A stretch of 64,000 nt of DNA from Rivularia sp. MS3. Lineage in GTDB: Bacteria > Cyanobacteriota > Cyanobacteriia > Cyanobacteriales > Nostocaceae. Numbering within the stretch: position 1 is the first letter of the stretch; the number at the start of each line of letters is the position of its first letter. The stretch spans positions 1 to 64,000 of the forward strand of contig JAHCMI010000017.1 of NCBI GenBank assembly GCA_019192545.1. Reading direction: 5' to 3'. The notes beneath the pieces were generated by a model that had not been told where the DNA came from, ran no database searches, and saw only the letters and a list, made by a program, of their open reading frames with translations. This document shows, in pieces, positions 1 through 10,035 of the stretch. A program made the position numbers and the translations under genes.

Positions 1-57
1 CGACTGCCTAAAAACGACTACTTAAATAGCATACCAAGTGCTGAAGAACCATATTTA

Positions 58-1500
58 TTAACACCCTCCACAAGCTGCTTCTGATGGTAATTTTGGAGTC
101 GGATAAATTACCTGTAATTCTAAACCTAGAAAATCGCTTAACTCTTGTCCCAACCACCACAATTCCGCTTGAGTCAGTATGGTCATTGTCTCGTTCCCAA
201 CCGAATATTCAAACTGACCTGCATGAATAGATAATTTAGGAGGTATTGTTACCGTGCCACTTTTGATTTCTTTTCCGGTTTCATTTAAATACTTATTAAA
301 AGTATAGCCGGGATTATATGCTAAAAGGTCTATGCGTTTGGTTGGTGAAAATTGGTTAGACCATTCAATTATCGTTAATTCGTGGTGGCGAGAGATACCT
401 GTTTGTATTAAGCCATTCAAATCAATGTTTATGATGCGATAGTAAGGTTTTGTTGGAAAAGCTTTATAGATAAGGATGAACAAAATTGGACTCATCACAA
501 ATGCAAAAACTCCAAAAAACGAACCTATAGCAGAACTAAATGCTATTAAAAGTATGCTGAAAATACAGCCTATTCCGAACTTACCTTGGGCATCATTTAA
601 GTCTAAGTCTTGATGTATGATATTTAATTGTTCCCGCTCGCGGATTACTTTAACTTTGCTATTAGCTGGTTTAAGATGAAGGCAATCTCCATAACTATTG
701 TCTGAGGATTTAAGAGCCGCTAGCGCTAATTTGGAAGAACTAAAACGTTTTTCTACATAAGGATAAGTAAGCTTTTCTAACCATTTAGAAAACTTGCGAC
801 TAATGTTGTTGTTGCTAAACTGAACTCGTCCATCAACCTGAGTCAATTCAGCAGGGTGGACCCCTGTAACGAGGTAAATTAGGGTCATTCCTAAACTATA
901 TAAATCGGAAGATACAGTTGTTTGTCCGCCAAATTGTTCTAGAGGAATATAACCATAACTACCGACAATAGTAATCGTACCCTTCTCTTTACTTCCCACA
1001 GTTTGTACCGAGCCAAAATCTACTAAATAAACATCACCAACACTATTACCAGAACGATTCATAAGTAAAATATTACTTGGCTTAATATCTCGGTGAATTA
1101 TTGGAGGGATTTGTTCGTGGAGATAAACTAAAATATTTAAAAGTTTTTCTGCTAGTTCAATTAACTCTGCTTCAGTAAACTTTCGTCCTTGCTCAATTGT
1201 AGTTTCTAAAGATGGAGCATCGATATAAGTTTGAACCAAGGCAAAGCCATGAATATCATCATCCACTTCAAAATAATCTAGGTATTTAGGAATAGCAGGG
1301 TTGTTAAGATTTCTTAAGGTACTGGCTTCTCGTTCAAATAATTTCAGATCGTCCCATTGAAAATTTTGGTCGAATTGCAAAATTTTGATGACGACTTTTT
1401 CCTGAGAATAAATATCTTGTGCTAAAAATGTTCGCCTTCCTGCTTTCTGACTAAGTTCGCGTTTGATTTGGTAGCGAGCTTGCAAGATTCGATTGTTCAT
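58..1500 (-). CDS. Membrane-anchored Ser/Thr protein kinase (Hanks type)
   Basis: Predicted serine/threonine kinase of 480 aa. Catalytic motifs are visible: VVIK with the ATP lysine at K39, helix-C glutamate E58, HRDIKPSN at 136-143 and DFG at 161-163. The glycine loop is degenerate (LSQKAGRRTF instead of GxGxxG), so nucleotide binding may be unusual. After the kinase domain (about 1-270) come two hydrophobic segments (about 310-350) and a C-terminal domain of about 130 aa ending with an LTQAELWWLGQEL motif, also found at the end of the kinase at 8423. The track would allow a start at 1578, but I place it at 1500 (MNNRILQARYQI) because kinase homology begins there. The 26 upstream codons run through a tandem 12-bp repeat. 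The substrate is unknown. The kinase assignment is very likely; the role is open. Confidence 0.88.
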   Translation of the reverse strand: MNNRILQARYQIKRELSQKAGRRTFLAQDIYSQEKVVIKILQFDQNFQWDDLKLFEREASTLRNLNNPAIPKYLDYFEVDDDIHGFALVQTYIDAPSLETTIEQGRKFTEAELIELAEKLLNILVYLHEQIPPIIHRDIKPSNILLMNRSGNSVGDVYLVDFGSVQTVGSKEKGTITIVGSYGYIPLEQFGGQTTVSSDLYSLGMTLIYLVTGVHPAELTQVDGRVQFSNNNISRKFSKWLEKLTYPYVEKRFSSSKLALAALKSSDNSYGDCLHLKPANSKVKVIREREQLNIIHQDLDLNDAQGKFGIGCIFSILLIAFSSAIGSFFGVFAFVMSPILFILIYKAFPTKPYYRIINIDLNGLIQTGISRHHELTIIEWSNQFSPTKRIDLLAYNPGYTFNKYLNETGKEIKSGTVTIPPKLSIHAGQFEYSVGNETMTILTQAELWWLGQELSDFLGLELQVIYPTPKLPSEAACGGC

Positions 1501-1974
1501 AACAATAAAAAAGCGGTGACATATGCGGTGACATATATATATCGGGTTTAGAAAGAATAAATATGAAACGCTTAACAAAATCTAGGTTTGAAACTATGTT
1601 GCGAATTGTAACGACGCTATGATATGCTTGCGTCACGCAATCATTCAAATAAATAGGTTCGGATAATGTCGCAGATAACCATCTCTTCGCAAGCTTCAAA
1701 TAGCTGTAATTGTCAACCATTATCTTTAACCTGATTCAATATTAATCGGAATTATTTGTAACTACTCGTAGGGATAAAGGGTCTAGCTTTGTTTCAGCCC
1801 GTGGATTTGGCTGCAACTAATCTCTGTATTAGGTTAGACCATTTTATTTTACAAGTTCTCTGAGCGAATTACAGTTTTTTTTCTACGAATTATTAATTAC
1901 TGAATTAGATTTTGGGGTGGGTTATTTTGGGTATGAATTACGCAATACATCAATCAAGGTGCTAGGAGGATAAT
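1501..1974. other. Intergenic region with a tandem 12-bp repeat
   Basis: Divergent spacer between the kinase and the SulP gene. GCGGTGACATAT is repeated back to back at 1513-1524 and 1525-1536, directly upstream of the kinase start. It could be an operator, or part of an N-terminal extension if the kinase starts at 1578 (it would then encode ICHR twice). No other gene or RNA is evident here. Confidence 0.5.
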
Positions 1975-3456
1975 TTGAACTGGAATAGTTGGAAGCGGGA
2001 GTGGTTTTTTAACACTCGGCAAGATATTTTAGCTGGGGCTGTAGTGGGATTGGCGTTGATTCCCGAAGCGATCGCCTTTTCGATTATTGCTGGTGTAGAT
2101 CCCAAAGTAGGGCTTTACGCTTCGTTTATTATTGCGGTAACAACGGCATTTTTGGGAGGGAGGCCAGCTTCAATCTCTGCTGCGACAGGAGCAATGGCTC
2201 TGTTGATGATTGGTTTGGTAAAGGCTTATGGTTTGCAATATTTATTTGCAGCTACTTTTGTAACGGGAATCTTTCAAGTTTTGTTTGGGGTGTTAAAACT
2301 TGGACGCTACATGAGGTATATTCCCCGAGCGGTGATGGTTGGCTATGTAAATGCTTTAGCTGTGTTAATCTTCAAAGCTCAACTGCCGGAATTGTTCGGG
2401 CTTCCGTCAGAGGTAAACGTTGTAACGGTATACGCATTAACTGCGCTTTCATTGGCAATTATCTATATTTTGCCCCGTTTTACCAAAGTAGTTCCTTCTC
2501 CCTTGGTGGCTTTGGTAGTAATGACTATAGCAGCAATTAGTTTAAATCTCAAAGTTCCTACGGTGGGGGATAAAGGAGAATTACCTACGGCTTTTCCTAG
2601 CTTTGCTATACCTCAAGTTCCGTTTAATCTGGAAACATTAAATATAATTTTGCCTTATTCCCTAACTTTGGCAATAGTTGGTTTACTGGCTTCATTTTTA
2701 ACAGCTTCACTGGTAGACGAATTTACCGATACTCCCAGCGATAAAAACCAAGAAGCTAAGGGACAAGGAATTGCAAATATGATAACCGGCTTCTTCGGAG
2801 GCATGGCAGGATGTGGGATGATTGGACAGTCGGTAATCAACGTACAGTCTGGAGGAAGAGGAAGATTATCAACTCTGGCAGCCGGTATTTTCCTATTAAT
2901 TGCAATTTTGGGTTTGCAAACTTGGGTAAAGCAAATGCCAATGGCAGCGCTAGTAGCTGTCATGATTATGGTGTCAATTGGAACATTCCGCTGGTCTTCA
3001 TTCAAAAATATTCGTCGCATTCCCCGCACGGATACCGCTGTGATGCTAACCACAATGCTCGTAATTATTTTTACTAATAATTTTGCTCTCGGTGTGGTTG
3101 TGGGAATTGTCATGAGTACTGTATTCTTCTCTCGTAAGATTGCCCAGTTGGTATTTGTGGACAAAATGCGGAGTAAAGATGGCACTCGCTGCACTTACAA
3201 GGTAGCGGGACAAATTTTCTTCTTATCAAGAGATGAATTTTTGGATTATTTTGATTTTACGGAATTAAACGAAAACGTCACCATCGATTTAACTCACGCT
3301 CACCTCTGGGATCAAGGGGCAGTAGAGGTATTAGATAAAGCCATACTTAAATTTCGCCGTAACGGAGCAGAAGTAGAATTAATCGGACTCAATGAAGCAA
3401 GTGCTACTTTGATGGATAAATTAACAGATTATCAAAAATCCGATGCCCGTACATAG
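1975..3456 (+). CDS. SulP family anion transporter
   Basis: Inner-membrane transporter of the SulP/SLC26 family, 493 aa, with repeated hydrophobic helices over residues 1 to about 400 and a short C-terminal STAS-like domain (about 410-485). The family signature appears near the N-terminus ([20 protein letters not shown]). The TTG start is supported by a perfect AGGAGG five bases upstream (1964-1969). Substrate cannot be read from sequence: SulP members carry sulfate, bicarbonate or other anions. The next two genes on the same strand are a universal stress protein and bicA, so a role in inorganic carbon or anion supply is a reasonable inference. It is clearly distinct from bicA. Confidence 0.88.
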   Translation: MNWNSWKREWFFNTRQDILAGAVVGLALIPEAIAFSIIAGVDPKVGLYASFIIAVTTAFLGGRPASISAATGAMALLMIGLVKAYGLQYLFAATFVTGIFQVLFGVLKLGRYMRYIPRAVMVGYVNALAVLIFKAQLPELFGLPSEVNVVTVYALTALSLAIIYILPRFTKVVPSPLVALVVMTIAAISLNLKVPTVGDKGELPTAFPSFAIPQVPFNLETLNIILPYSLTLAIVGLLASFLTASLVDEFTDTPSDKNQEAKGQGIANMITGFFGGMAGCGMIGQSVINVQSGGRGRLSTLAAGIFLLIAILGLQTWVKQMPMAALVAVMIMVSIGTFRWSSFKNIRRIPRTDTAVMLTTMLVIIFTNNFALGVVVGIVMSTVFFSRKIAQLVFVDKMRSKDGTRCTYKVAGQIFFLSRDEFLDYFDFTELNENVTIDLTHAHLWDQGAVEVLDKAILKFRRNGAEVELIGLNEASATLMDKLTDYQKSDART

Positions 3457-3556
3457 ATTATTGATTGTTTTAAGCAAACTTTTTTTATTAACTGTTTGCT
3501 ACTTCCTACTTCCTGTACCAAAAAAAAATAGTTTCATTTTCAGGGCTTAAATTACT

Positions 3557-4420
3557 GTGAAAAATATTTTACTCTGTACAGATGGTTCATCTTTTGCTGA
3601 AAATGTTTATAAATATGGAGCTTGGTTTGCGAATAAATTTAACTCACATATTCGGGTTTTATCTGTTACGGATATTCGCAGTCAGCAAGTTGCCAATACC
3701 GGCAATTTAAGCGGCAGTATTGGACTTGGAGCTTCAGAAAAGTTACTAAATGAACTAGTGAGTTTAGAACATGAAAGAGCAAAGATAAATAATCAAAGAG
3801 CAAGATTAGTTTTAGATAATGCAGCCGAAGCGATAAAATCTGAAGGGGTAGAAGACTTTAATTTAATTCATAAGACAGGATTTTTAGTAGATTTTTTGCA
3901 TGAATTTGAACAGAATTCCGACCTAATTGTTTTAGGTAAACGGGGAGAAGCAGCAGATTTTGCAGCCGGACATTTAGGGGCAAACGTAGATAGAATTGTT
4001 CGCGGCTCTCACAAACCTTGTTTGGTTACTCCTGCGGAATTCAAGTTAGTTGAACGAATTTTATTTGCTTATGACGGTAGTGCCACGGGGAAAAAAATTC
4101 TCAAGTTTCTAGCAAATTCTTCTAGTTTTAAAGATTTAGAAATACATCTGCTGGCTGTAGCCAAAAACAGTGCGGACAAGGCTGGCACGGCAAGACTTAA
4201 TGAAGCAAATCAATCATTGAAAAGAGCCGGATACCAACCTGTTTGCAATTTATTAGAAGGTGAAGCTGAGAAAATAATTGCTAACTATATTAACGAACAA
4301 AATATTAGCCTTTTATTGATGGGAGCTTACGGGCACAGTCGCATTCGCCACTTAGTCATCGGCAGCACCACCGCTCAATTACTTAGAAGTAGCAATATTC
4401 CCATACTGCTTTTTCGTTAA
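3557..4420 (+). CDS. Universal stress protein, two tandem UspA domains
   Basis: A 287-aa cytoplasmic protein made of two UspA domains (about 1-155 and 165-287). Each begins with the typical strand plus DGS (LLCTDGS; LFAYDGS). Each ends with the ATP-binding pattern G-x2-G-x9-G-S/A: GKRGEAADFAAGHLGA, and the better preserved GAYGHSRIRHLVIGST. Such tandem USPs usually bind ATP and act as regulators or stress factors. The GTG start follows the upstream sulP gene by 100 bp. Its place between two SulP transporters suggests, but does not prove, that it modulates anion or bicarbonate transport. Confidence 0.88.
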   Translation: MKNILLCTDGSSFAENVYKYGAWFANKFNSHIRVLSVTDIRSQQVANTGNLSGSIGLGASEKLLNELVSLEHERAKINNQRARLVLDNAAEAIKSEGVEDFNLIHKTGFLVDFLHEFEQNSDLIVLGKRGEAADFAAGHLGANVDRIVRGSHKPCLVTPAEFKLVERILFAYDGSATGKKILKFLANSSSFKDLEIHLLAVAKNSADKAGTARLNEANQSLKRAGYQPVCNLLEGEAEKIIANYINEQNISLLLMGAYGHSRIRHLVIGSTTAQLLRSSNIPILLFR

Positions 4421-4451
4421 TTCAAAATAAGTAATTTAATTTCAATCTTAA

Positions 4452-4491
4452 TCTTAACCCTTTGACCTCTAACCTTTAACCTCTAACCTTT
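4452..4491 (+). repeat. STRR-type heptamer repeat before bicA
   Basis: Seven-base units alternate between CTCTAAC and CTTTAAC and run up to two bases before the bicA ATG. They occupy the place where a ribosome binding site would be expected, and no Shine-Dalgarno sequence is seen. Confidence 0.7.
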
Positions 4492-4493
4492 TT

Positions 4494-6176
4494 ATGCAAA
4501 TAACAAATCAAATTCATTTCCGTAACCTGCGAGGGGATATTCTTGGAGGTTTAACGGCTGCGGTGGTAGCTTTACCTATGGCTTTAGCATTCGGTATTGC
4601 TTCTGGCGCTGGCGCTCAAGCTGGGTTGTGGGGAGCAATATTAGTAGGGTTTTTCGCGGCTTTATTTGGAGGTACACCCAGCTTAATTTCAGAGCCAACA
4701 GGTCCGATGACGGTAATTGTGACAGCAGTAATTGCAGAGTTAACAGCAGCCAACGGACAGCAACAAGGATTGGCAATGGCATTTACCGTAATCATGATTG
4801 CGGGATTGTTTCAAATGCTGTTTGGAATATTGCGATTGGGAAGATATATTACCATGCTTCCCTATAACGTTGTTTCGGGATTTATGACAGGAATCGGCGT
4901 TATTTTGATTTTTCTGCAAATAGCGCCTTTTTTAGGACAAGAAACTCCGAAAGGTGGAGTAATTGCTGTTATCGGAAATCTACCAAGATTAATTGTCAAT
5001 ACTAACCCTTGGGAAGCACTTTTAGGATTTATAACTATAGCAATTTTATTCTTTTATCCTTCCCGATTAAAGAAAATTATTCCTCCCCAGTTAGTTGCTC
5101 TGGTTATCGGTACGTTAATTTCTCTGATATTTTTTAGCAACATTGAAATTCGGACTATTGCTACTATCGGAGAAATCAAACCGGGTTTACCTGATTTTGT
5201 GCTTCCTACTTTCACCGCTGGTAATTTAAGGCTAATGTTTGTAAATGGGATAATATTAGCTATAGTCGGTTCAATTGACTGTATGTTAACTTGTCTGGTT
5301 GCCGACAGTTTGACCCGTACCGAACATAAATCTAATAAAGAATTAATTGCTCAAGGAGTCGCTAATGTAGTTACTGGTTTATGTGGAGGAGTTGCAGGTT
5401 CGGGAGCAACAACTGCTACTGTAGTCAACGTTCAAGCTGGTGGAAGAACTGCGTTATCTGGTATCAGTAGAGCATTATTTTTGTTAGTTGTAGTATTGGG
5501 CGCTGCTCCTTTAACTTCTGGTATTCCTTTATCTGTATTAGCAGGAATTGTTTTAAAAGTAGGTATTGATATTATCGATTGGGGTTTTCTAAAACGGGTT
5601 CACAAAATATCTTTGAAAGCAGCAGGAATACTTTACGGTGTTGTATTGCTAACGGTATTTGTGGATTTAATGGTAGCCGTTGCTGTCGGCGTATTTGTTG
5701 CGAATATATTAACTATTGCTCGTCTCGATGAAGTTCAATCTAAATCTGTGAAAGCGATTACTGATGATGACGACCAAATTAGTTTAAGTCCTCAAGAAAA
5801 AGAAATATTAGATTCAGCTAACGGTAGAGTATTATTATTTCATCTTAGCGGCCCGATGATTTTCGGTGTTGCAAAAGCTATTTCTAGAGAACACGGTGCG
5901 ATTAAAAACTATGATGTTTTGATAGTAGATTTAGGTGAAGTTCCGGTATTAGGTGTAACTTCTTCTTTAGCAATTGAAAACGCAATTCAAGAAGCAATAG
6001 ACGAAGGTAGAGAAGTGATAGTCGTCGGAGCCACAGGGAAAGTCAAAAGACGTTTAGAGAAACTAGGAATTCAAGGTTTAATTCCCGAACATCACTGGAT
6101 GGATGAAAGATTGAACGCCCTCAAAGAAGGGTTAACAATGGTTCGTGGCAAGCAAAACCAGCAGTTTGGTACTTAA
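4494..6176 (+). CDS. bicA: Low-affinity, high-flux bicarbonate transporter BicA
   Basis: Sodium-dependent bicarbonate uptake protein of the SulP family, 560 aa, acting in the cytoplasmic membrane as part of the CO2-concentrating mechanism. The N-terminus (MQITNQIHFRNLRGDILGGL) is almost the same as characterised cyanobacterial BicA proteins as I recall them. The family stretches SEPTGPMTV and DSLTRTEHKSNKELIAQG are present. The membrane domain covers about 1-420 and a full STAS domain about 430-550 (HLSGPMIFGVAK...DLGEVPVLGVTSS). Length is normal. The gene follows sulP and usp on the same strand with a 73-bp spacer filled by a heptamer repeat, so cotranscription is possible. Confidence 0.95.
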   Translation: MQITNQIHFRNLRGDILGGLTAAVVALPMALAFGIASGAGAQAGLWGAILVGFFAALFGGTPSLISEPTGPMTVIVTAVIAELTAANGQQQGLAMAFTVIMIAGLFQMLFGILRLGRYITMLPYNVVSGFMTGIGVILIFLQIAPFLGQETPKGGVIAVIGNLPRLIVNTNPWEALLGFITIAILFFYPSRLKKIIPPQLVALVIGTLISLIFFSNIEIRTIATIGEIKPGLPDFVLPTFTAGNLRLMFVNGIILAIVGSIDCMLTCLVADSLTRTEHKSNKELIAQGVANVVTGLCGGVAGSGATTATVVNVQAGGRTALSGISRALFLLVVVLGAAPLTSGIPLSVLAGIVLKVGIDIIDWGFLKRVHKISLKAAGILYGVVLLTVFVDLMVAVAVGVFVANILTIARLDEVQSKSVKAITDDDDQISLSPQEKEILDSANGRVLLFHLSGPMIFGVAKAISREHGAIKNYDVLIVDLGEVPVLGVTSSLAIENAIQEAIDEGREVIVVGATGKVKRRLEKLGIQGLIPEHHWMDERLNALKEGLTMVRGKQNQQFGT

Positions 6177-6645
6177 AACCTCACCCCTTCTCCTCTCCTT
6201 GTTAAGCAGAGTGGTTTACAAAGTTGGTACTTAGTAGGGTGTGTTACGGCATTACAATTGAAGTTAGTAAAGAAGATATTGATATTGCCGTAACGCACCA
6301 TTCGAGGGTAAGTATAATCTTTAAAAGTAAGTTTTTTTACTCAGTATACAATTGCACTTCCCTGTAAATATAGCGGTTTTCACACTTGAAGAGTATAGAT
6401 AAACCTCACCCTCTTTAACCTCTTCACTATTAGCGATAAAATTCCAGCAGCGTATCTTCAAACATCCAAGCTTTAAGGATGTTTACCTCTGGTTTTGACT
6501 TAAAATAATTAGTCATGAATTTTATTTGTAGCGCATTTAAAAATATTGTATAGAGCTTATTTAATCAGGATTTTAACCGTGCAGTCATATTATGATACGG
6601 CTGAAGTTTAATTACTCAATTTAATATATTTAAGCTTAAATTCAT
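6177..6645. other. Intergenic region with repeat fragments
   Basis: This spacer holds a short fragment of the CCTCACCCC repeat (about 6178-6201), an inverted-repeat element (6235-6302, listed separately) and one end of the TATAGCGG element (from 6369, TATAGCGGTTTTC followed at 6399 by AACCTCACC) without a recognisable second end. I see no coding potential. Confidence 0.6.
6235..6302. repeat. Inverted-repeat element, family C (TAGGGTGTGTTA...TAACGCACCA)
   Basis: The ends TAGGGTGTGTTACGGC and GCCGTAACGCACCA are imperfect inverted repeats. Related copies lie at 16123-16192 and 20302-20383. Lying 58 bp after the bicA stop, the hairpin may also serve as a transcription terminator. Confidence 0.65.
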
Positions 6646-8409
6646 ATGGAATCGCTGCATCAGCCAAATAACATAATTGCCCAAAAATACCGGATTATCA
6701 ACACTTTAGGAGAAGGTGGAAGCGGAATAACCTACCTTGCTCAAGATTTACAAAATAACAAAACCGTTGCTTTAAAAGCTTTATCTCTACATCGGATGAC
6801 GGATTGGAAAGCAATGGAATTATTTGAGAGAGAAGCAAAAACTCTTGCTCAACTCAATCATCGGGCAATTCCCCAATATTTAGAATACTTTGATGCTGAC
6901 GTGAGCGGCGAAAAACACTTTTATATAGCTCAGCAACTTGCACCCGGTAAATCTTTAGCCAAACTTGTAGAAGAAAATTGGCGCACTAACGAACAACAGC
7001 TGCGAGATATTGCAGCACAAATTTTAGAAATATTAATTTATCTGCATTCGCAAACACCAGCAGTTACTCATCGAGATATTAAACCGCAAAACATCATTCG
7101 CAATGAAAATGGGAAAGTATTTCTAGTAGATTTTGGTGCAGTACAAGATACTTACTACAGCACTTTTATGCACGGTAGCACAGTGGTAGGAACTTACGGC
7201 TACATGGCACCAGAGCAGTTTCAGGGAAAATCCGTACCCGCAACCGATTTATATGGTTTGGGAGCAACATTATTATTTCTGCTGACACATCACTCTCCCG
7301 CAGACTTTCCTACGGATGGTTTGAAAATTGATTTTCGCAGTCGGATAAAGGTATCTGATGATTTTGCAGACTGGCTCGATAAAATGCTTGAGCCAGATTT
7401 GGAGGAAAGATTTACTTCAGCGAAAGTTGCTTTGGAAGTATTGCGGGGGAAGCGGAAGATAATTACAGCAGCCAAAAAACCCATGTTGTGGAAAATTGCG
7501 ATGGCGATGGGAATTACTACTGTTGTTTCCGTCGGTATTTTTAATAATTATAAATGGAGGATTTTAGAAACACTCGGCTTTAGCTTTTTTCCTAATCAGC
7601 GATTTTGTTCCAATGTGGATGAAATAAAAAATTATCTAAACCAAGGTGGAAATCCTAATCCATATTTTAGTACATCTCCACAAAAGACTTTATTAATTTG
7701 TGCAATTGAAGCAAACTCTCAATCAACAGTAGAATTACTAATTGCTAAAGGAGCGAATATAAATCATTCATTACCTTACATCAAATCTGTGGATTGGCTA
7801 AAGTTTTTAATAGCACAAGGTGCTGATATAAATAGAAAGGATTACGGTGACAAAACTTTATTACACTATGCAGTAATAAACAATAAAAAAGAAATCATAG
7901 AATTACTCTTATTACATAATTTAGACGTAAATGCTAAAGATTATAGTGGCAATACACCTTTACATTTAGTAGCTGGATTAAATCATAATAATCGCATAGA
8001 TTTGGATTATTATTTATTTATCAGGAATGAGCCTCATTTCGACAAACGCAGCGAAAATATCAGATTGGGTATTATAAAATTACTTGTTGATAATGACGCA
8101 ATTATTGATATTAAAAATAATGATGAGAATACCGCGCTACATTTATCAATAAAAACAAATTATCAAGATATAGCTAAATATTTACTTGAGAAAGGAACTA
8201 ATTTTGATGCTAAAAATAAAAAAGGTAAAACACCGCTAATGTATGCAGTAGAAGAAGTTGGTAGTATACCTATAATGAAATTACTAATTGATTCGGGAGC
8301 AGATATTAATGCAAAAGATAATGAAGGTAATACAGTATTAGATATAGCGGCAAAATACGGAAATAAAGAATTAGTGGAAAAATTTATTAAAGATAATACT
8401 GCTCAATAA
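6646..8409 (+). CDS. Ser/Thr protein kinase with C-terminal ankyrin repeats
   Basis: A 587-aa receptor-like kinase. The kinase domain (about 15-270) has an intact glycine loop (LGEGGSGITYLA), ATP lysine K44, HRDIKPQN at 142-149, VDFG, and a GTYGYMAPEQF activation segment. One transmembrane helix follows (about 283-300, WKIAMAMGITTVVSVGIF). Residues about 335-585 hold five to seven ankyrin repeats (for example GNTPLHL, GKTPLMYAV, LIDSGADINAKDNEGNTVL), a protein-binding module. It is the first of two tandem paralogues; the next start is 13 bp after its stop, so they are probably one transcript. The kinase domain is strongly similar to the downstream one. Ligand and targets are unknown. Confidence 0.92.
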   Translation: MESLHQPNNIIAQKYRIINTLGEGGSGITYLAQDLQNNKTVALKALSLHRMTDWKAMELFEREAKTLAQLNHRAIPQYLEYFDADVSGEKHFYIAQQLAPGKSLAKLVEENWRTNEQQLRDIAAQILEILIYLHSQTPAVTHRDIKPQNIIRNENGKVFLVDFGAVQDTYYSTFMHGSTVVGTYGYMAPEQFQGKSVPATDLYGLGATLLFLLTHHSPADFPTDGLKIDFRSRIKVSDDFADWLDKMLEPDLEERFTSAKVALEVLRGKRKIITAAKKPMLWKIAMAMGITTVVSVGIFNNYKWRILETLGFSFFPNQRFCSNVDEIKNYLNQGGNPNPYFSTSPQKTLLICAIEANSQSTVELLIAKGANINHSLPYIKSVDWLKFLIAQGADINRKDYGDKTLLHYAVINNKKEIIELLLLHNLDVNAKDYSGNTPLHLVAGLNHNNRIDLDYYLFIRNEPHFDKRSENIRLGIIKLLVDNDAIIDIKNNDENTALHLSIKTNYQDIAKYLLEKGTNFDAKNKKGKTPLMYAVEEVGSIPIMKLLIDSGADINAKDNEGNTVLDIAAKYGNKELVEKFIKDNTAQ

Positions 8410-8422
8410 TCGAAAAAATAAT

Positions 8423-9745
8423 ATGAAATTACTACACCAAGTGGGAGATATTCTTAATCAGAAATATCATATTATAGAAATTTTAGGACAAGGTGGAATC
8501 GGAATTACTTATCTAGCTAAAGATTTAGAAACTAACATTAATTTAGCTTTAAAAATTTTATCCTTACGCCGGATGACGGATTGGAAGAAAATAGAACTTT
8601 TTAAAAGAGAAAGTCAGATACTCTCTCAACTAAATCATCCAGCAATCCCTCAATATATAGATTATTTTCAAATTGAAACTGATAACGACAATTCTTTTTA
8701 TATAGCTCAACAGTTAGCACCGGGAAAATCACTCGTAGAGCTTATAGAGAATGGTTGGCATCCAGATGAATCGGAAGTTAAAGGTATAGCAATTCAAATT
8801 TTAGATATATTAACCTATTTACATTCATTTTCACCACCAATTATTCATCGAGATATCAAACCCCAAAATATAATTCGCGGCGATGATGGCAAAGTTTTCT
8901 TGGTAGATTTTGGTGCTGTTGCCGACACCTATCATAATACAGTTACTGGCGGAAGTACGGTAGTAGGAACATTCGGATATATGGCTCCAGAACAATTTCG
9001 CGGTAAAGCTTTTCCATCTACCGATTTATATGGTTTGGGAACAACTTTACTATATTTACTCACTAAAAAACATCCTGCTGATTTACCGCAAAAGTTTTTA
9101 AAAATAGACTTTCGTTCTCAAATTAAAGTTAAATTATCTTCAAATTTTGCACAATGGTTAGATACAATAATTGAACCCGTTGCAGAATCAAGATTTCCCG
9201 ACGCTGAAATTGCATTAACAGTATTACAGGATAAAGAATCTCTCGATAAATATTTTATTTACAAACCGCGAAAGCCAAAAGATACTACTATAAGTTTGCG
9301 AAGAAGCGACGAAGAATTACAGATAGATATTCCTGCTGGAAAATTTCGTAATAATTACAGACTAGTTTTAGCAATACTTGTCTTGTTCGGAAATGGATTA
9401 TTATTGCTAATATTTTTGGCAATTTTTCAATATTCTAATTTCCCTGATATTTTATTTGGCATTTTTTTCATATTCTTTTTGTCTCCCTCTTTTCTTTTTT
9501 TTTGGTTTATAAGCTTAATTTATTTTGTACTAAATCCTTTATCACGTATCAAACTTACTATTTTCAAAAAGGATAATTACAATCTATTTATTTGTCAAAA
9601 ATGGTTATGGTTTTTACTTCATGACAATTTACAAGGGAAAGTACATGAAAAGCTGTTTAAAAAGACTTTAAAATCAATCAAATATAATTTAACTCCACAA
9701 GAATACAGATGGTTAAAAGCAGAAATTAATAATTTTATGAAATAA
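8423..9745 (+). CDS. Membrane Ser/Thr protein kinase, tandem paralogue
   Basis: A 440-aa kinase. Its kinase domain (about 14-275) matches the preceding gene closely, including the shared stretch RRMTDWK after the ATP lysine (K44), HRDIKPQN, VDFGAV and GTFGYMAPEQF. The C-terminus differs: instead of ankyrin repeats it has two long hydrophobic segments (about 310-365) and a small domain ending LTPQEYRWLKAEINNFMK, similar in plan to the kinase at 58-1500. This suggests duplication of the kinase part with exchange of sensory tails. A second copy of this very C-terminus survives as a fragment at 10036-10185. Confidence 0.9.
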   Translation: MKLLHQVGDILNQKYHIIEILGQGGIGITYLAKDLETNINLALKILSLRRMTDWKKIELFKRESQILSQLNHPAIPQYIDYFQIETDNDNSFYIAQQLAPGKSLVELIENGWHPDESEVKGIAIQILDILTYLHSFSPPIIHRDIKPQNIIRGDDGKVFLVDFGAVADTYHNTVTGGSTVVGTFGYMAPEQFRGKAFPSTDLYGLGTTLLYLLTKKHPADLPQKFLKIDFRSQIKVKLSSNFAQWLDTIIEPVAESRFPDAEIALTVLQDKESLDKYFIYKPRKPKDTTISLRRSDEELQIDIPAGKFRNNYRLVLAILVLFGNGLLLLIFLAIFQYSNFPDILFGIFFIFFLSPSFLFFWFISLIYFVLNPLSRIKLTIFKKDNYNLFICQKWLWFLLHDNLQGKVHEKLFKKTLKSIKYNLTPQEYRWLKAEINNFMK

Positions 9746-9755
9746 GGATACTTGT

Positions 9756-9882
9756 CAATAATGCTCGATTAAGGAATTGAACACAATTTTTAGATCCCCC
9801 AAACCCCCGCTAATTTGGGGGCTTAGTTCCCTCCAATGCATCGGAGGGTTAGGGAGGATCTCCCCTTAACCGAGCAGTATTG
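9756..9882. repeat. MITE-like element, family A
   Basis: About 127 bp with imperfect terminal inverted repeats CAATAATGCTCGATTAAG and CTTAACCGAGCAGTATTG. The interior has two GC-rich hairpins (CCCCC...GGGGG and CCCTCC...GGAGGG). Relatives lie at 16670-16794, 22632-22755 and 27635-27761. No coding capacity, so any movement would need a transposase in trans. Confidence 0.75.
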
Positions 9883-9909
9883 AGATACTTGTAGTTCGTA
9901 GTTGCGTTT

Positions 9910-10030
9910 TATAGCGTTTATTTAAGCAACTGACGTACAGCGGTTACCACCCAATAAAGCTCCCCTCTCCTTAATAAGGAGAGGGGTTGGGGGTGAGGTT
10001 TCGTACTTCAATAAACTAGGAAACGCTTTA
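9910..10030. repeat. MITE-like element, family B
   Basis: Ends TATAGCGTTTATT and the complement of AAACGCTTTA enclose the CCCCTCTCCTTAATAAGGAGAGGGG hairpin and a GGTGAGGTTTCG stretch (hairpin 9962-9986). It matches the TATAGCGGTTTTC family found at 28038, 37908, 50124 and 55584, although its ends are worn. Confidence 0.6.
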
Positions 10031-10035
10031 ATAAT

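Noticed and set aside
2655-3194. Antisense frame of 179 codons within the SulP gene
   Set aside because: Shadow of a strongly supported gene; no start signal or domain.
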